Positions 5,310-7,749 of a stretch of DNA of 7,749 nucleotides are shown here, piece after piece (within the stretch, counting starts at the first letter, position 1; each line of letters opens with the position of its first letter). The position numbers were made by a program, and so were the translations under genes. This DNA is from Paracoccaceae bacterium (lineage in GTDB: Bacteria > Pseudomonadota > Alphaproteobacteria > Rhodobacterales > Rhodobacteraceae): the NCBI GenBank assembly GCA_029881635.1, contig JAOUMG010000072.1:1-7749 (forward strand). The letters run 5' to 3'. A model generated the notes under the pieces. The model ran no database searches. It saw only the letters and a program-made list of their open reading frames with translations, and was not told the DNA's origin.

Positions 5310-6474
5310 GCTTGGCCGCATGCACCCATTTGCCGGATGATGACCAGTTGACGTTGCGCGGTGGGATCTGCGGCTGCGCAACAAAAGCGATGCCGGAATC
5401 GCCGAAATCGGCGAGGCAGACGGCATTCCACGTCGCCTGGGCCTCTGGCGCCTGTCCGCGAAGCAGACGGTCGATATTATGCGCGACAGCGGTGACCATG
5501 GATTCGATCATGAAGCCGGTTTTGGGCACACCGACGGGAACCGGTGTCGCACCGGTCGGCGGGATTGCAATGCAAACGCCGACGGCAAAGATTTCGGAGA
5601 AGGCCGGGCTGCGCTGATGCTTGTCCACAAGGATGAAGCCGCGCGGATTGGTCAACCCCTCGATGCCTGCCACGGCGGCTACGCCACGGAAGGCTGGCAG
5701 CATCATCGCAAAACTCTGCGGCAGGTCATGGCTTTTCTTCAATGACCCGTCATCAGCCAGTTCGGACACCTCGACCCGGTTGGCTTCGAACCTGTCGACC
5801 TTGGCGTTGCAGATCCACTTGATGTGATGTTCGCGCAGTGCGCTTTCCAGAAGACCCTTGGTATCGCCGACACCGTCAAGACCGAGATGACCGATATAAG
5901 GTTCCGACGTCACGAATGTCATCGGCACACGGTCGCGCATCCGGGCGTCGCGCAGTGCCTTGTCGAGGATGAAGGCGAATTCATAGGCCGGGCCGAAGCA
6001 GGAGGCACCCTGGACCGCGCCGATGATGGCCGGACCGGGTTTTGCGATAAGCGCATCGACCGCTGCCTTGGTCCCCATTGCGTCGTCGACATGACAGATT
6101 GAGTGTGTATGCGCCGCGGGGCCGAAACCCTCGATCTCATCGAATGCCAATTCCGGTCCCGTCGCGATCACCAGATAATCGTAGTTGACCGACCCGCCTC
6201 CGTTCAGATCGACCCGCCGATCCGCCGGATGCAGCCGCTTGGCGCCTTCGGGATGCAGCGCTATGTCGCGCCGTGGCAGGATATCCGAAAGATCGGCTTC
6301 GACCGATCTCTTGTCGCGCCAGCCGACACCGACCCATGGGTTGGAGGGGACGAAATGGAACTTGTCGCCATTTGATACGACCGAAATCCGGTGATCGGCA
6401 GACAGCTTTTCGCGCAGTTCGAATGCCATGATCGTTCCGCCGAGACCGGCGCCGAGTACTACAATATGTGCCAT
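5299..6474 (-). CDS. SQR-like FAD-dependent oxidoreductase, frameshifted near the C-terminus
   Basis: Flavoprotein of the sulfide:quinone reductase / flavocytochrome c type within the pyridine nucleotide-disulfide oxidoreductase superfamily; probably passes electrons from sulfide or a persulfide to quinone at the inner membrane. Start: the ATG at 6474 (MAHIVVLGAGLGG), with GAGG 8 bases upstream; a GTG directly before it is also possible. The N-terminal FAD motif GAGLGG is at 8-13 and the second Rossmann segment VIATGPEL at 102-109. Three cysteines stand where redox cysteines are expected: C127 (SICHVDD), C159 (GASCFGPAYEF) and C301 (AVGVCIAIPP). Near the end, GDSGIAFVAQPQIPP and GKWVHAAK are intact. 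One extra base at about 5310 then yields HRV and a TGA after 391 residues, with the remaining 45 residues out of frame. Substrate is inferred from the family only; a different NAD(P)/FAD oxidoreductase is possible. Confidence 0.86.
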   Translation of the reverse strand: MAHIVVLGAGLGGTIMAFELREKLSADHRISVVSNGDKFHFVPSNPWVGVGWRDKRSVEADLSDILPRRDIALHPEGAKRLHPADRRVDLNGGGSVNYDYLVIATGPELAFDEIEGFGPAAHTHSICHVDDAMGTKAAVDALIAKPGPAIIGAVQGASCFGPAYEFAFILDKALRDARMRDRVPMTFVTSEPYIGHLGLDGVGDTKGLLESALREHHIKWICNAKVDRFEANRVEVSELADDGSLKKSHDLPQSFAMMLPAFRGVAAVAGIEGLTNPRGFILVDKHQRSPAFSEIFAVGVCIAIPPTGATPVPVGVPKTGFMIESMVTAVAHNIDRLLRGQAPEAQATWNAVCLADFGDSGIAFVAQPQIPPRNVNWSSSGKWVHAAKHRV

Positions 6475-6555
6475 CACAATTTCCTCACTGCAAAGAGGTT
6501 CAGCCGGGCCCGCCCGACCGCTTGCGGAAGTATGGGTTTTGGCGGAGTTGTGTTC

Positions 6556-6569
6556 TTGGTCTCGGTCAA
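6556..6569. promoter_or_regulatory. FNR/CRP-type box candidate for the SQR-like gene
   Basis: TTGGTCTCGGTCAA matches the FNR/FixK/Dnr consensus TTGAT-N4-ATCAA at 8 of 10 fixed positions. Its centre is about 88 bases upstream of the minus-strand start at 6474; an activator bound at -41.5 would give a leader of roughly 47 bases. No convincing -10 was identified. Judged by eye, not by a scoring matrix. Confidence 0.33.
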
Positions 6570-6626
6570 TGGGTGGGGATTATGCGGGGTTTCACATGGT
6601 CACGACCCAGTGCATCAGAAAAGGGA

Positions 6627-6640
6627 TTGAGCGAAATCAG
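6627..6640. promoter_or_regulatory. FNR/CRP-type box candidate for ppsA
   Basis: TTGAGCGAAATCAG matches TTGAT-N4-ATCAA at 8 of 10 fixed positions, and the flanks extend the dyad (GGG on the left at 6623-6625, CCC on the right at 6641-6643). Its centre is 63 bases upstream of the ppsA start; activation at -41.5 would place transcription start near 6675, leaving a short leader with the GGAGGG ribosome binding site. Position and symmetry are both reasonable, but the match is imperfect. Confidence 0.38.
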
Positions 6641-6696
6641 CCCGTGACGGTGCAGATCCGGCGACAATTGCGCGGAGGCTTGATCCGGAGGGTCCG

Positions 6697-7749
6697 ATGA
6701 AATCCGATGACCGCAATGTACGCGACCTAGACAGTGTGTCGCGCGCCGATATTGCTCTGGTCGGCGGCAAGAACGCGTCGCTTGGTGAGATGGTGCGCGA
6801 ACTGGGGGCGAAGGGCGTGCGGGTGCCGCCGGGGTTTGCCACGACCGCGCATGCATATCGTGATTATCTTGCGGCGAACGATCTTGGGCCGAAGATAGCC
6901 GACCGCATCGCACGACTGGATGCGGGCAAGCTGAAACTGCATGAAGCGGGTGAGGCGATCCGCCGGATGATCGTCGAGGGGGATTGGCCAGCGGATACGG
7001 AGACCGCGATCCGCAAAGCTTACCGATCCCTGGCGAAGCGCACCGGCATGGCCGAGCCAGCGGTCGCCGTCCGCTCCAGCGCCACGGCCGAGGATCTGCC
7101 CGATGCGAGTTTCGCCGGTCAGCAGGAGACCTTTCTGAACGTCCGGGGCGAAGATGCGCTGCTGGCTGCCTGCCGTCGTTGCTACGCATCGCTCTTCACC
7201 GACCGCGCCATCACGTACCGGCAGATCAAGGGCTTCGACCACGACAAGGTGGCCCTGTCTGTCGGCGTGCAGCAGATGGTCCGCGCCGATCTGGGTGGAT
7301 CTGGGGTGATGTTCTCGATCGATACCGAGACGGGCTTTGATAGGATCGTGCTGATCAATGCCGCCTGGGGGCTGGGTGAGAATGTCGTACAAGGCGCCGT
7401 CAACCCGGACGAATATCAGGTCTTCAAACCGTTCCTTGGCAAACGCGGTCTTGTCCCGATCCTTGAAAAGCGTCTTGGGGCGAAGGAAAAGAAGATGATC
7501 TATGCCGGCGCGTCCGGGCGCGAGACTCGCAACGTGCCGACCTCGAAAGCCGAGCGGGTGGCTTTCGTTCTCAGCGACGATGAGATTCTGACACTGGCGC
7601 GTCAGGCGCAGGTAATCGAGGATCACTACGGCCAGCCGATGGACATGGAATGGGCACGGGACGGCGAAACCGGTGACCTTTTCATTGTGCAGGCGCGGCC
7701 CGAGACCGTGCAATCGCGACTGGAGGCTGGTGTCCTGAAATCCTACGCG
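6697..7749 (+). CDS. ppsA: Phosphoenolpyruvate synthase (5' part, runs off the window)
   Basis: Makes phosphoenolpyruvate from pyruvate, ATP and water (products PEP, AMP and phosphate), allowing gluconeogenesis from pyruvate or lactate. 351 codons are visible; the whole protein is usually about 790-800 residues. Seen are the N-terminal nucleotide-binding motifs: LVGGKNASLGEM (21-32), VRVPPGFATT (41-50), AVRSSATAEDLPDASFAGQQ (124-143), GSGVMFSIDTETGF (201-214), GLGENVVQGAVNPDEY (225-240), and the ATP-grasp end MDMEWARDG with FIVQARPETVQSR (315-341). The phosphohistidine and PEP-binding domains lie beyond the window. GGAGGG (6687-6692) is 4 bases before the ATG. The PFAT.../EDLPDASFAGQQETF form fits PEP synthase rather than pyruvate phosphate dikinase. 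It is divergent from the SQR-like gene across 222 bases. Confidence 0.95.
   Translation, partial: MKSDDRNVRDLDSVSRADIALVGGKNASLGEMVRELGAKGVRVPPGFATTAHAYRDYLAANDLGPKIADRIARLDAGKLKLHEAGEAIRRMIVEGDWPADTETAIRKAYRSLAKRTGMAEPAVAVRSSATAEDLPDASFAGQQETFLNVRGEDALLAACRRCYASLFTDRAITYRQIKGFDHDKVALSVGVQQMVRADLGGSGVMFSIDTETGFDRIVLINAAWGLGENVVQGAVNPDEYQVFKPFLGKRGLVPILEKRLGAKEKKMIYAGASGRETRNVPTSKAERVAFVLSDDEILTLARQAQVIEDHYGQPMDMEWARDGETGDLFIVQARPETVQSRLEAGVLKSYA

Noticed and set aside
6727..7713. A 328-codon open frame on the minus strand
   Set aside because: It is antisense to ppsA, whose plus-strand frame carries all the PEP synthase motifs; the minus-strand product shows no recognisable domain and reflects codon bias in G+C-rich DNA.
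1..7749. Mobile elements, CRISPR arrays, tRNA or rRNA genes, defence systems
   Set aside because: I found no transposase or integrase motifs, no spaced direct repeats and no tRNA-like cloverleaf sequences by eye on either strand.

Overview
The window looks like chromosomal DNA of an alphaproteobacterium, most likely a Rhodobacteraceae/Roseobacter-type organism. I infer this from the moderately high G+C, the closeness of RuvC, RuvA, RuvB and PrmA to that group as I remember it, and the combination of prmA, a small basic membrane protein, a DUF1127 gene and a compact ruvC-ruvA-ruvB operon. No database search was possible, so the lineage is an inference.

Layout. Bases 3-197 are the 3' end of a major facilitator transporter. 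prmA (298-1170, +) encodes the ribosomal protein L11 methyltransferase. It is followed by a small single-pass membrane protein of unknown function (1258-1605, +). A strong hairpin terminator (1650-1684) separates this block from a convergent DUF1127 gene (1724-1918, -). The 318-base gap 1919-2236 is the divergent control region between DUF1127 and the ruv operon; it holds a possible 35-codon ORF, an inverted repeat and a weak SOS-box-like sequence. ruvC, ruvA and ruvB (2237-4447, +) are tightly packed and encode the Holliday junction resolvase and the branch-migration motor. A GNAT acetyltransferase (4532-5137, +) with lower G+C follows, where many alphaproteobacteria carry ybgC-tolQRAB-pal.

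The right third is a divergent pair. On the minus strand lies an FAD-dependent oxidoreductase of the sulfide:quinone reductase type (5172-6474). One extra base near position 5310 breaks its reading frame and cuts off the last 45 residues. On the plus strand ppsA (6697 to the window edge) encodes phosphoenolpyruvate synthase; 351 codons are visible. The 222 bases between them contain two imperfect FNR/CRP-type palindromes, each placed plausibly for one of the two genes, which suggests shared oxygen- or redox-dependent control.

Most of the window is housekeeping DNA (translation factor modification, recombinational repair, central carbon metabolism). I found no mobile element, CRISPR array, tRNA or rRNA, and no convincing undescribed multi-gene system. 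The best leads are the frameshifted flavoprotein, the paired FNR-like boxes, the possible small ORF ahead of ruvC, and the long-range inverted repeat ahead of the small membrane protein.
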